Shown here piece after piece: positions 8,990 to 17,874 of a stretch of 64,000 bases of DNA. Both the position numbers and the translations under genes were made by a program. Position 1 is the stretch's first letter; each line of letters begins with the position of its first letter. Origin of the DNA: Rubritalea squalenifaciens DSM 18772 (GTDB lineage Bacteria; Verrucomicrobiota; Verrucomicrobiia; Verrucomicrobiales; Akkermansiaceae); NCBI RefSeq assembly GCF_900141815.1, contig NZ_FQYR01000004.1:372001-436000 (forward strand), read 5' to 3'. The notes under the pieces were generated by a model. It was not told where the DNA came from. It worked only from the letters and a program-made list of their open reading frames with translations, and searched no databases.

Positions 8990-9810
8990 GCGGATATTAC
9001 CGTGTCCCAGCGGTTCCCAATTTTACGGAAGTGTTTGATTTCGGTGTGGGAGAATGCGTTCTGATACCAAGAGAAATACTCGATAGAGATCGATTGCTTT
9101 TCAGGGGCGAGGTGAATGAGGTGGAAGCCAGCAGGTTCTCCTTTGAGGCGAGTAGAGCAGCATGTTGGGGCTTGCGAGACGATGACATTTCTCTGTTTGT
9201 AATGGAGGTCTATGAGTCCAGCATAGGACTGATGGAAGTGTCCGGCGAAGACGATATCTACCTGGCCTGTAGCGAGTGCATGCTGGATGAGAGTCAAAGG
9301 GTGGATCAGTATCCGGGTGGATTCCCCCTTGCGGTGTAGTGGGTGATGGAAGGCCACGAATCGGAAAAGGTTTTCATCAACCCCATCGAAGGCTGTTTCT
9401 ATGCGCCTGCCTTGGGCTGGGGTGAGGAACCCACGTGACCAATCGATATGCAGGCCAAATGGAGTGGATGAGTTGAGACCGATGATTTTACCTACTGGCA
9501 ACAGTTCGGCGGGTTCTAACTGAGGTTCAATATAGGCTTTGTAGCGACCAAATGAATTGAAGAAGCGGTCATAGAGATGGTTTAGGAGTGGGACGTCATG
9601 GTTACCGGGGATCGCCATTCTGGGTGTAGGTAGCTTGAGGTACCACTCAGCGGCATCACGCATTTCCCGACGGCGTGCACGCATGGAAAAATCTCCAGTA
9701 ACGAGTGTGAAGTCAGGATTAAGTTTCCCTGCTGTCTCCACAATAGCATCGGCTTGTTGTCTATTGGCTGCCCCGAAGTGTGGGTCTGAGAGATGGAGAA
9801 TACGATACAC
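8986..9810 (-). CDS. Calcineurin-like metallophosphoesterase
   Basis: The 274-residue cytoplasmic protein carries the full metallophosphoesterase motif set in order: LSDPHFG, VTGDFS, IPGNHD, FHHP and AGHFHQ. These residues bind the two catalytic metals. The substrate cannot be read from sequence; relatives act on cyclic nucleotides, UDP-diacylglucosamine or phosphoproteins. It starts with GTG at 9810 and no better start is seen. It converges on the FecR-like gene and shares the CTAA tetranucleotide for both stops. Confidence 0.88.
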   Translation of the reverse strand: MYRILHLSDPHFGAANRQQADAIVETAGKLNPDFTLVTGDFSMRARRREMRDAAEWYLKLPTPRMAIPGNHDVPLLNHLYDRFFNSFGRYKAYIEPQLEPAELLPVGKIIGLNSSTPFGLHIDWSRGFLTPAQGRRIETAFDGVDENLFRFVAFHHPLHRKGESTRILIHPLTLIQHALATGQVDIVFAGHFHQSYAGLIDLHYKQRNVIVSQAPTCCSTRLKGEPAGFHLIHLAPEKQSISIEYFSWYQNAFSHTEIKHFRKIGNRWDTVISA

Positions 9811-9855
9811 CAGCGGCAGTCTAAACGCAAAACAGCATATTGTCTAAAACTGGTC

Positions 9856-10758
9856 TCAAAGCTGAGGGTGTAAGATACGCAGCGACTCTGGTTCTAGACT
9901 CAATTTGATAGGGTTGGGGAGCTGCAAAACCTCTCCATCTATCAGTGTCTTGATTTCTTTTTTCCTGCCGAAATCCAGGCTGGCTTTGGTAGCCGAAAGC
10001 ACCTGCATGTCGTCATCATTTGCGAGCTTGCCAGCGAGGAACGCGAAGATGCCGCGGAGCATGGCGATGCGGGTCCGGTGCTTGAAGATATAGAGGGTGA
10101 GAGACAGAGGAGTGGTAGAGGTGCGCTCAGGGATGATTCCCAGGCTATCACGGTAGGCGCCAGGCACAATAGCTAGCATGCGTGAGCGGTACTCCAAGGA
10201 TGAGGTGTCGGTCTCATACGTAAACTCGTAAAGGGGGGATTTGGTAAAACGGACAACTGAGACTTTAAAGATGTTCCAGGTTTTACGCCACCATTGGGTG
10301 CCATGATACTCGTCCAATATGCGGGTCATGCGAGGGTAGAAGCCAATGATGCAGGTGCAGAGGCAAGGTTGCCCGGAGACGCGCAGCAGTGAGGTAGTCA
10401 CAGGGCTGGCTTTAGCCAGAACATGCAGAGCTTCCTCCAGGTCCAAAGGGATCTCATGGTCTCTAGCCGCGAGATTAAACGTGCCCATCGGGAGAATGCC
10501 TAGGGAGATGTTGGTGCTCTCTAACAGTCCTGCAGCAGTCGCTATCGTTCCATCTCCTCCTCCTACGATGAGGCTTTCCGGCTTTTCGGTGATGGCTTGA
10601 CGAATAGAGTCTTCCACTTGCGCTCCATCGACGAGTTGGATGGATGGCGTGATAAGGTAGCTGCCTAGGATCTCCCGAATCGTGTCGCAAAAGTCTGCGA
10701 GGTCAATAGAGCGTGCCGTACCGGATTGTTGATTGATGAGAACGGTGACGGCACGCAT
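9856..10758 (-). CDS. Diacylglycerol/lipid kinase family protein
   Basis: From the ATG at 10,758 the protein has 300 residues and the normal DagK/YegS layout. An N-terminal NQQSG motif, the catalytic GGGDGT motif and an MGTFNLAARD segment are visible. The second half is the all-beta domain of this family. It phosphorylates a lipid or sphingoid-type substrate at the membrane using ATP. A longer in-frame opening exists upstream but would run 119 bases into tyrS, so the downstream ATG, 7 bases after the tyrS stop, is preferred. It is probably co-transcribed with tyrS. Confidence 0.88.
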   Translation of the reverse strand: MRAVTVLINQQSGTARSIDLADFCDTIREILGSYLITPSIQLVDGAQVEDSIRQAITEKPESLIVGGGDGTIATAAGLLESTNISLGILPMGTFNLAARDHEIPLDLEEALHVLAKASPVTTSLLRVSGQPCLCTCIIGFYPRMTRILDEYHGTQWWRKTWNIFKVSVVRFTKSPLYEFTYETDTSSLEYRSRMLAIVPGAYRDSLGIIPERTSTTPLSLTLYIFKHRTRIAMLRGIFAFLAGKLANDDDMQVLSATKASLDFGRKKEIKTLIDGEVLQLPNPIKLSLEPESLRILHPQL

Positions 10759-10765
10759 AGATGGG

Positions 10766-11929
10766 TTAGACGAATTTGACAGTATGTTTCTTACTGAGGC
10801 GCAGAACGTCTCCTTCTGCAACTGAAACTGTCGCATTCGGGTCGGTGAGCTTTTCGCCGTTGAGTTGAATGGCTCCAGGAGCAATGGCCTGTTTCTTCAG
10901 TTCACCGTTGGACTTCTTCACATTGAAGCCAACTTGAAATGCTGTTGAAGCGAGGGAGAGTACAGTGAGCTCTCCGCTAAACTCTGAGAGGGGCACTTCA
11001 GTGGCACCTGACTCCTGGTTACCTGCTGCACGCTCGATCCAGAGTTTCACTGCTTCCTCAGCGGAAGCGTCATCGTGGTAGCGAGCGGCGATGCGGCGGG
11101 CTAGCTCGAGCTTGGCATCGCGAGGGTGAGCATTCTCATCACGGCTCTCACCGAGCAACATCAGGTAGTACTTGTCCATGAGCTCGTCGGAAATAGACAT
11201 GAGCTTGTTGACCATTTCTGTGGCAGGCTCGGAGACACCAACGTAGTTGCCGGAGGACTTGGACATTTTCTTCACGCCGTCCAGGCCTTCGAGTAGTGGC
11301 ATGAGCATGACCACTTGCTGAGGCATGCCTTCTTCCTTTTGGAAATCACGGCCAACGAGGATGTTGAAAAGCTGGTCGGTACCGCCGATCTCGACATCGG
11401 ATTTGACCATTACTGAGTCCCAGCCCTGCATGATCGGGTACTGGATTTCGTGCAGGCGCACTTCCTTGCCTTCTGCTAGGCGGGTCTTGAAGTCCTCGCG
11501 CTGAAGCATCTGTTGCATGGTGACCCTAGCATTGAGCTTGAGTACCTCGACGTAGGTCATCTTGTTGAACCAATCGCCGTTGTAGACCACTTCGGTTTTT
11601 TCCGGATCCAGGATCTTGAAAGCTTGGGTAGTGTAGGTCTCTGCGTTAGCCAGCACTTCCTCGCGGGTAATCGGTGGGCGAGCGGTGGAGCGCCCGGTAG
11701 GGTCACCTACAGTGGCGGTGAAGTCGCCGATGATCAGTACGGCAGTGTGGCCGAGCTTCTGGAACTGGCGAAGTTTCTCGATGGCTACGGTATGGCCGAG
11801 GTGGATGTCCGGAGCTGTCGGGTCGACACCAAGCTTGATGCGCAGCGGGCGGCCGAGCTTGAGTTTTTCCTCCAGTTCTTTTTCAGAAAGGACCTTTGCT
11901 GTGCCTGCGATGAGTTGCTCTAGGGACAT
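10766..11929 (-). CDS. tyrS: Tyrosyl-tRNA synthetase
   Basis: The 387-residue class I synthetase shows HLGHT (HIGH motif, about residues 42-46), GDFTATVGDPTGRS, the QGWDSVMVKSDVEIGGTDQ tyrosine/AMP pocket, and KMSKSS. A C-terminal S4-like RNA-binding domain closes the protein. Spacing and motif wording fit the TyrS2-type branch. It charges tRNA-Tyr in the cytoplasm. The upstream 175-base gap is free of genes and should hold its promoter. Confidence 0.96.
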   Translation of the reverse strand: MSLEQLIAGTAKVLSEKELEEKLKLGRPLRIKLGVDPTAPDIHLGHTVAIEKLRQFQKLGHTAVLIIGDFTATVGDPTGRSTARPPITREEVLANAETYTTQAFKILDPEKTEVVYNGDWFNKMTYVEVLKLNARVTMQQMLQREDFKTRLAEGKEVRLHEIQYPIMQGWDSVMVKSDVEIGGTDQLFNILVGRDFQKEEGMPQQVVMLMPLLEGLDGVKKMSKSSGNYVGVSEPATEMVNKLMSISDELMDKYYLMLLGESRDENAHPRDAKLELARRIAARYHDDASAEEAVKLWIERAAGNQESGATEVPLSEFSGELTVLSLASTAFQVGFNVKKSNGELKKQAIAPGAIQLNGEKLTDPNATVSVAEGDVLRLSKKHTVKFV

Positions 11930-12104
11930 GACGAGTGATGGAAATGGATTATGATGGGTGCGCTAGTGCGCTCTTGCTGAGGCGTTATTTAACGGGGGGA
12001 GCGAGAATTGAAAATGAATTATTCAGATTTCCTCGGCAGCGGGTGGATTTTCCCTAGGAATTTGTAATAGCTGGGAGAATTGATGAGCGGATAGGCTCTA
12101 TTTC

Positions 12105-12425
12105 ATGAAGGAAGATGATGTATTTCTGAAAACGGGCACCCAGCTCTCCAGGATGAGAACGCATCGCTCGAAGCGGGGCAGCAAGGCTATCCCCAATGAG
12201 TTCAAACAGACGAACATCGGCCGCATCTTCTGCTGGCTGGCCTTTATCGTGGTCGGTTTGTTCACGATGGCTTCGGTTGGGAATAGCTGGCCCTCGAAGT
12301 CGATCAATCTGGCTATTGGGGCCATGCTGATTGTGAGCTTTTGCTGGAAAGATAACAAAGTCTTCGTGTTTTTGCTCTGGTGTCTGTTTCTGACAGGAAT
12401 TGTCCTGCGCTACTGGGGCGCTTGA
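12105..12425 (+). CDS. Small membrane protein with two transmembrane helices, family unknown
   Basis: The 106-residue protein has a basic N-terminal 35 residues, then helices around 40-60 (IFCWLAFIVVGLFTMASV), 68-80 and 85-104 (VFVFLLWCLFLTGIVLRYWG). It has no recognised domain. Its importance lies in its context: a decayed second copy of its 3' two-thirds lies at 17,641-17,862, so the giant gene 12,505-17,604 is sandwiched between the copies. The decay of the second copy in frame, together with the intact first copy, supports that this is a real gene. Confidence 0.6.
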   Translation: MKEDDVFLKTGTQLSRMRTHRSKRGSKAIPNEFKQTNIGRIFCWLAFIVVGLFTMASVGNSWPSKSINLAIGAMLIVSFCWKDNKVFVFLLWCLFLTGIVLRYWGA

Positions 12426-12504
12426 CGGATGATGGGGAACCTAGGTGTCGTTTCTTTCCTATCGGCTGGACACGAAGTGTCTAAAGTTCTTACAACCCCC
12501 CTAC

Positions 12505-15500
12505 ATGGAAAAAGTAATGCAGCTTTACAGATCATGTGCCGCGATTTTGGCATTTATGCTCATATGTCAGACATCTGGTGCGGTGGATCTGAATGATGGT
12601 CTGATTGCGCATTACCCCCTGACCAGCGATGCCGCTGATGCCTCGGGCAATGGGATGACGGGAACGGTGATGTCCGGCGTCTCCTTCAACAATGGCTATG
12701 CGGATTTCGACGGGACCACCAATGCCTGGATCGATCTGCCGGACGGGTTTGACAGTTTCACCAACGGTTTCAGCTTTTCCGGCTGGGTGCGCTATGACTC
12801 ATTTGCTGAAAACTATTCCCGCATCTTCGATTTCAGCGTAGGAGCCGACACCAACAACATTCTCATGGGGCATGTCGGGACGACGGATGGTTTGGTCTAC
12901 GATGTTCGGAACGGCGGAGGGTGGGATGTGCCGGATTTTTTCGTCACAGGAGAATGGGTCCACATTACATTGGTGCATGCGGCCAATGGCCAGGTATCTC
13001 TCTATCGAAACGGCGTAGACACCGGATTAAATACCACCCGAGCTTTACCAGCCTCCTCCGTACGCACGATTAACTATCTGGGGCGATCCCCTTGGGCGGT
13101 GGACGGATATCTCGACGGTGCGTTAAAGGATCTGCGCTTCTACAATCGGCCACTGAGTGCTTTGGAAGTGGTGGCCTTGACTCCGGACGGGGACAGCGAT
13201 GAGGACGGGTTGAGCAATCAGTATGAGTCGGACAACGGGCTCGATCCGCTGGACCGGGACAGTGATGAGGACGGGATCACCGATTATATTGAGGTCCATT
13301 ATACCAAGACCAATCCACTTCTTTCAGACAGCGATGCTGATGGTCTGGATGATTCCGAGGAGTTGCCGCAGCTGAGCACCTCGGGAAGAAATAACTACGG
13401 ACAGACGACCATTCCGGGATCCGCCACAAACGTGGTTGCGGTGTCAGCGGGTGTTTATCATAGTCTGGCTCTTCTGGCCGATGGTTCGGTGGTCGCTTGG
13501 GGGCGTAACGATTCTGGTCAGACTTCGGTGCCCGCCTCGGCAAGCAATGCAATCGCTATTGCCGCCGGGGAATCCCACAGCCTCGCCGTCTTGGCAGATG
13601 GGAGCGTGGTCGGATGGGGAAACACCTTTTCAGGCAAGATTGATATTCTGTCTTCTGTGAAGAATGCTGTGGGGGTCGCGGCCGGCAGATTTCATAGTCT
13701 GGCTCTGTTGGTCGATGGTTCGGTGATTGGATGGGGTGGAAATCTTTACGGACAGGCCACCGTTCCGGCCACGGCGACCAATGTCGAGGCCATCTCGGCT
13801 GGGGCGTATCACAGCTTGGCCTTGCGCGCCGACGGTTCGGTGATTGCGTGGGGTGACAGCTCACTGGGGCAGAACTCGGTTCCCGGCACGGCAATCAATG
13901 TGGCGGGCATTTCCGCCGGTGAAAATCACGGTCTGGCGGTGCTGGATGATGGAACCGTCATCGCTTGGGGCGACAATTCCCAGTCTCAGATAGCCATCCC
14001 GTCCACGATAACGAATGCCGTGGCCGTTTCCGGCGGCAACGATCACAGCCTCGTCCTGCATGATGATGGCACGGTTAGCGGATGGGGGAATGACATCTAT
14101 GGCCAAACTTCGGGGGTCGCTTCCGTGTCTCATGGGGTGGCCATTTCAGCCGGAGGCTTTCATAATCTTATTCTCTCGCTGCCGCTCGACCCGCTGGACG
14201 GTGACATGGATTCCGATGGTTTGATGGATGGCGAAGAAGTCAACACGCATAGCACGGATCCACGGGATGCTGACTCCGATGACGATGGCCTGACTGATAA
14301 GCAGGAGTTGGATAACGGACTCGATCCGCTCACCAGCAACATCGGTCTCGATTCCGATTCGGATAACCTGAGCGATATCGATGAAGTCAATACCCACGGT
14401 ACCAACCCGCTGAGTGACGACTCCGACGCGGACGGGTTAACCGATGACGAAGAAATCAACACCCACGGCACCGACCCACTGGATGATGATTCCGATGACG
14501 ATGACCTGACCGACGGTGAAGAGGTTAACAACCATGGCACCGATCCGCTGGATGCCGACTCCGATGACGATGGTTTAACCGATGAGGAAGAAGTGAGCAC
14601 CCATGGCACCAACCCACTGGATGCCGACCCCGATGCCGATGGCCTCACTGATAAGCAGGAGGTGGAAAACGGCCTTGATCCGTCTGTCAGCAACATTGGG
14701 CTGGATTCGGATTCAGACACCTTGAGCGACATTGATGAGGTGCTCACCCACGGCACCAATCCTTTGGAAGACGACACAGATTCAGATGGCCTGACCGACC
14801 CTAATGAATTGACTCTCGGGCTCGACCCGCTGGTCAGCAACATCGGGCAGGATTCTGATTTGGACGGCTTGAAGGATCTCGCCGAAGTGCTCACCCATGG
14901 GACCGACCCGCTCAAGCGTGACAGTGATGACGATACCCTTTCCGACTATTTTGAAATCCATTACTTCAAAACCAACCCTCTCGATGCGGACACCGATGCT
15001 GATGGTATCGATGACCAGGATGAAATGCCGAAGGTGGTGGCATTCGGCAGAAATGCGGAGGGTCAGATAAGCATTCCGAATTTCTCATCCCAGGTGGTGA
15101 CCGTTGATGGCGGTGGATATCACAGCCTGGCTCTTCTGGCCGATGGTTCGGTGGTGGGCTGGGGTCAAAACACGTATGGTCAGGTCTCGGTTCCGGCTTC
15201 CGCCACCAACGTAGTGGCGATTTCTGCGGGGCTTGAGCACAGTCTAGCATTGAAGGCCGACGGCACCGTGATTGCCTGGGGGCGGAATCAATCCGGCCAA
15301 AGTAGCGTGCCAGGCTCTTTGACGGATGCTACAGCGATTTCTGCCGGATTTTATCACAGCTTAGCATTGAAGGCCGACGGTACCGTGATTGGTTGGGGAT
15401 CCAATAGTTCTGGCCAGATCACGACACCTAGCTCAGTGATTAATCCGGTGGACATTGCCGCGGGAGATGGTCACAGCCTGGCACTCAATGCCGACGGTTC

Positions 15501-17604
15501 CGTCATTGCGTGGGGGTATGATCACCTGGGGCAAGCGACGGTGCCCGGGGCGGTCACCCAGGCGGTGGCGATCGATACCAACAGGTATCATAGTTTAGCG
15601 ATGCAGTCCGACGGCACGCTCATCGGTTGGGGAGACAACTCCCACAATCAAAGCACCGGACCTTCCTCGGTGAACAATGCGGCAGCCATCGCATGCGGTG
15701 GGCAGTACAATCTGGCGCTCCTCGACGATGGCTCCGTGGTCGGGTGGGGAAAAAATTTATACCATCAGGTTTCGGAGCCTGGAACGGTCGCGAATGCCAT
15801 GGCAATCTCGGCTGGGTATTATCACAGTTTGGTGCTTTCGCTGGATCTGGATCCGCTCAATCCCGACTCGGATGGCGACGGGCTACTGGATGGTGAAGAA
15901 GGAAGCAGCTATGGAACCGATCCCTTGAATCCAGACTCGGATGGGGACGGGTTCTCCGATGGCGATGAGGTCAATATCCATGGGACCGATCCTACGGATC
16001 TGGACGCCGATGACGATGGCCTTATCAACAGCCTGGAAATTGAACTCGGATTCGATCCCTTTGTCAGCAATATCGGCGTCGACACAGATTCAGACGGGAT
16101 CGATGATGTCGATGAGTTGTTAGTCCACGAAACGAACCCGTTGATTGACGACACGGATGAGGATGGCTTGCTCGATGGAGCAGAAGTCAACACGCTTGGA
16201 ACCGACCCATTGGATGCCGATACGGATGAGGATGGCTTGTCCGATAGCGCGGAAGTGAACACCTATGGTACCAGTCCGCTTCTGCGCGATACAGATGCGG
16301 ATAAGATCACGGACTACCTGGAAATCCGTTATCTGGGAACCAATCCGCTCGATGTCGATAGCGACTCCGACGGTCTGGATGATGCGGATGAGCTGCCTGA
16401 GTTGGTGGCCTTCGGGAACAATGGTGTGGGACAGGGTCAGGTGCCTTCTGCCGCGGCCAAGGTGATCGATGTCGGAGCGGGAAAGTTTCACAACATCGCC
16501 CTGCTGGCGGATGGCTCATTGGTCGGATGGGGAGATAATGATTATGGGCAATCCACCATTCCGTCAGGGGTGACCAATGTGATCGCCATTTACGTGGGTG
16601 CTTATCACAACCTGGCGCTTTTGGGGGATGGTTCGCTCGTCGGCTGGGGAAGAAATGAAGACGGCCAAGCAACGATCCCTGCAACAGTGACGAATCCGAA
16701 AGCGATCGCTGCAGGAGAATCCCACAATCTGGCCATCCAGCCGGACAACTCGGTCGTCGCATGGGGGAGTGATCTTGCTCTTGCAGCGACGGTTCCTTCA
16801 TCAGTGACCGATGCGGCGGCTATCTCTGCAGGCTCGGGCTACAGCCTAGCGCTGCTGAACGATGGTTCTGTCATCTCTTGGGCTAAGACCAGTTTCGGTA
16901 TCAACAATGTCCCGGAATTTGGGGCCGATGTGGAAGCGATTGCAGCTGGAGACCTTCATGCTTTGGCTCTCTTAGCGGACGGCACGGTGGTTGCATGGGG
17001 AAATAATCAATTCGGTCAGACGAGCATTCCCCCAGATCTCAGCAATGCCGTACAGATTTCAGCAGGTGGACTCCATAGCCTCGCGCTCCTTGAAGACGGC
17101 ACCGTGATTGGATGGGGACACAATACCTCCGGACAGACCACCATCCCGAGCGTAGTGAGTCATGCAAAGGCCATCCGCGCTGGGGGTAATCACAGCCTGA
17201 TCATCATCCAAAAGCTGGATCCTTTGAATCCTGACTCGGATGCGGATGGTATGGCCGATGGCTGGGAAGTGGACCGGGGGCTCGATCCCACCGATGCCGC
17301 GGATGCCACTCCCGATGCTGACGGTGATGGCGCATCTGCCTACGACGAGTATGTGGCAGATACCAACCCGTTTGATACCGCGGATCGCTTTCGCATTTTG
17401 GCCTTGGAAAGAGGTGAAACCATCACCATCACGGTTCCGACATCGTCGGTGAGATCCTACACGCTCCTGCGCAGCACAGACCTGCAGGAGTGGACTCCGG
17501 TTCCGGGACAGACCGCTATACCGGGCACTGGGAATAATCTCATTTTTTCAGGCACAACCTTAGATTCATCCGCTTTCTACAAGGTAGAAGTGGCGATTCC
17601 GTAG
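12505..17604 (+). CDS. Giant secreted LamG / RCC1-repeat / thrombospondin-type-3-repeat protein
   Basis: The 1,699-residue protein has a signal peptide (QLYRSCAAILAFMLICQTSGA). A LamG domain follows (about 30-230). Then come three large RCC1-type beta-propeller blocks encoded at about 13,380-14,170, 15,030-15,840 and 16,400-17,210, built of repeats such as HSLALLADGSVVAWG. Aspartate-rich calcium-binding DSDxDGLxD repeats (thrombospondin type 3-like) precede, separate and follow the blocks. Each propeller is introduced by the same module (DYxEIxYxxTNPL ... ELP), so the unit was triplicated. The C-terminus is a small beta domain (SYTLLRSTDLQEWTPV). It is probably a surface adhesin or matrix protein. 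A GTG at 12,445 is possible, but ATG 12,505 or 12,517 gives a clean signal peptide. Base composition looks richer in G+C than the flanks. Confidence 0.85.
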   Translation: MEKVMQLYRSCAAILAFMLICQTSGAVDLNDGLIAHYPLTSDAADASGNGMTGTVMSGVSFNNGYADFDGTTNAWIDLPDGFDSFTNGFSFSGWVRYDSFAENYSRIFDFSVGADTNNILMGHVGTTDGLVYDVRNGGGWDVPDFFVTGEWVHITLVHAANGQVSLYRNGVDTGLNTTRALPASSVRTINYLGRSPWAVDGYLDGALKDLRFYNRPLSALEVVALTPDGDSDEDGLSNQYESDNGLDPLDRDSDEDGITDYIEVHYTKTNPLLSDSDADGLDDSEELPQLSTSGRNNYGQTTIPGSATNVVAVSAGVYHSLALLADGSVVAWGRNDSGQTSVPASASNAIAIAAGESHSLAVLADGSVVGWGNTFSGKIDILSSVKNAVGVAAGRFHSLALLVDGSVIGWGGNLYGQATVPATATNVEAISAGAYHSLALRADGSVIAWGDSSLGQNSVPGTAINVAGISAGENHGLAVLDDGTVIAWGDNSQSQIAIPSTITNAVAVSGGNDHSLVLHDDGTVSGWGNDIYGQTSGVASVSHGVAISAGGFHNLILSLPLDPLDGDMDSDGLMDGEEVNTHSTDPRDADSDDDGLTDKQELDNGLDPLTSNIGLDSDSDNLSDIDEVNTHGTNPLSDDSDADGLTDDEEINTHGTDPLDDDSDDDDLTDGEEVNNHGTDPLDADSDDDGLTDEEEVSTHGTNPLDADPDADGLTDKQEVENGLDPSVSNIGLDSDSDTLSDIDEVLTHGTNPLEDDTDSDGLTDPNELTLGLDPLVSNIGQDSDLDGLKDLAEVLTHGTDPLKRDSDDDTLSDYFEIHYFKTNPLDADTDADGIDDQDEMPKVVAFGRNAEGQISIPNFSSQVVTVDGGGYHSLALLADGSVVGWGQNTYGQVSVPASATNVVAISAGLEHSLALKADGTVIAWGRNQSGQSSVPGSLTDATAISAGFYHSLALKADGTVIGWGSNSSGQITTPSSVINPVDIAAGDGHSLALNADGSVIAWGYDHLGQATVPGAVTQAVAIDTNRYHSLAMQSDGTLIGWGDNSHNQSTGPSSVNNAAAIACGGQYNLALLDDGSVVGWGKNLYHQVSEPGTVANAMAISAGYYHSLVLSLDLDPLNPDSDGDGLLDGEEGSSYGTDPLNPDSDGDGFSDGDEVNIHGTDPTDLDADDDGLINSLEIELGFDPFVSNIGVDTDSDGIDDVDELLVHETNPLIDDTDEDGLLDGAEVNTLGTDPLDADTDEDGLSDSAEVNTYGTSPLLRDTDADKITDYLEIRYLGTNPLDVDSDSDGLDDADELPELVAFGNNGVGQGQVPSAAAKVIDVGAGKFHNIALLADGSLVGWGDNDYGQSTIPSGVTNVIAIYVGAYHNLALLGDGSLVGWGRNEDGQATIPATVTNPKAIAAGESHNLAIQPDNSVVAWGSDLALAATVPSSVTDAAAISAGSGYSLALLNDGSVISWAKTSFGINNVPEFGADVEAIAAGDLHALALLADGTVVAWGNNQFGQTSIPPDLSNAVQISAGGLHSLALLEDGTVIGWGHNTSGQTTIPSVVSHAKAIRAGGNHSLIIIQKLDPLNPDSDADGMADGWEVDRGLDPTDAADATPDADGDGASAYDEYVADTNPFDTADRFRILALERGETITITVPTSSVRSYTLLRSTDLQEWTPVPGQTAIPGTGNNLIFSGTTLDSSAFYKVEVAIP

Positions 17605-17640
17605 GTTGTCGGTCATCATCGAGTCCATCCCATGTGGGCT

Positions 17641-17862
17641 GCAGGGCTATCCCGAACGAGTTCAAGCTGATGAATATTGGCCAGTTTGTTCACGATGGCT
17701 TCTATGTGGAATAGCTGGTCCCCGAAGTCGATCAATCTGGCTATTGGGGTGTGAGCTATTGCAGGAAGGAGAGTAAAGCCTTCGTTCCGTTGCTCTGGTG
17801 TCTGTATCTGACTGGAATTGGTCTGCGCTACTGGGGTGCTTGACGGATGAGGGGGAACCTAG
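17641..17862 (+). pseudogene. Decayed duplicate of the small membrane protein gene at 12,105
   Basis: This stretch aligns with 12,181-12,444 for most of its length. Long stretches are identical or nearly so, for example around GTTTGTTCACGATGGCTTC, TCGATCAATCTGGCTATTGG and TTGACGGATGA. Internal deletions occur after the GGCC near 17,682 and after CTATTGGG near 17,747. The frame (RAIPNEFKLMNIG...) shifts and soon reaches a stop, so no product is expected. The copy also retains the sequence that follows the stop of the intact gene (TGACGGATGA...GGGGAACCTAG), which now leads into the next gene at 17,875. It is the remnant of a duplication that flanks the giant gene. Confidence 0.85.
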
Positions 17863-17874
17863 TTTTCTGAGACT

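Noticed and set aside
14160-14915. Long minus-strand open frame inside the giant gene, Ser-rich repeats
   Set aside because: It is the mirror of the Asp-rich calcium repeats (GAT/GAC codons read as ATC/GTC or TCx). Its repeats follow those of the plus-strand gene and it has no start signal of its own.
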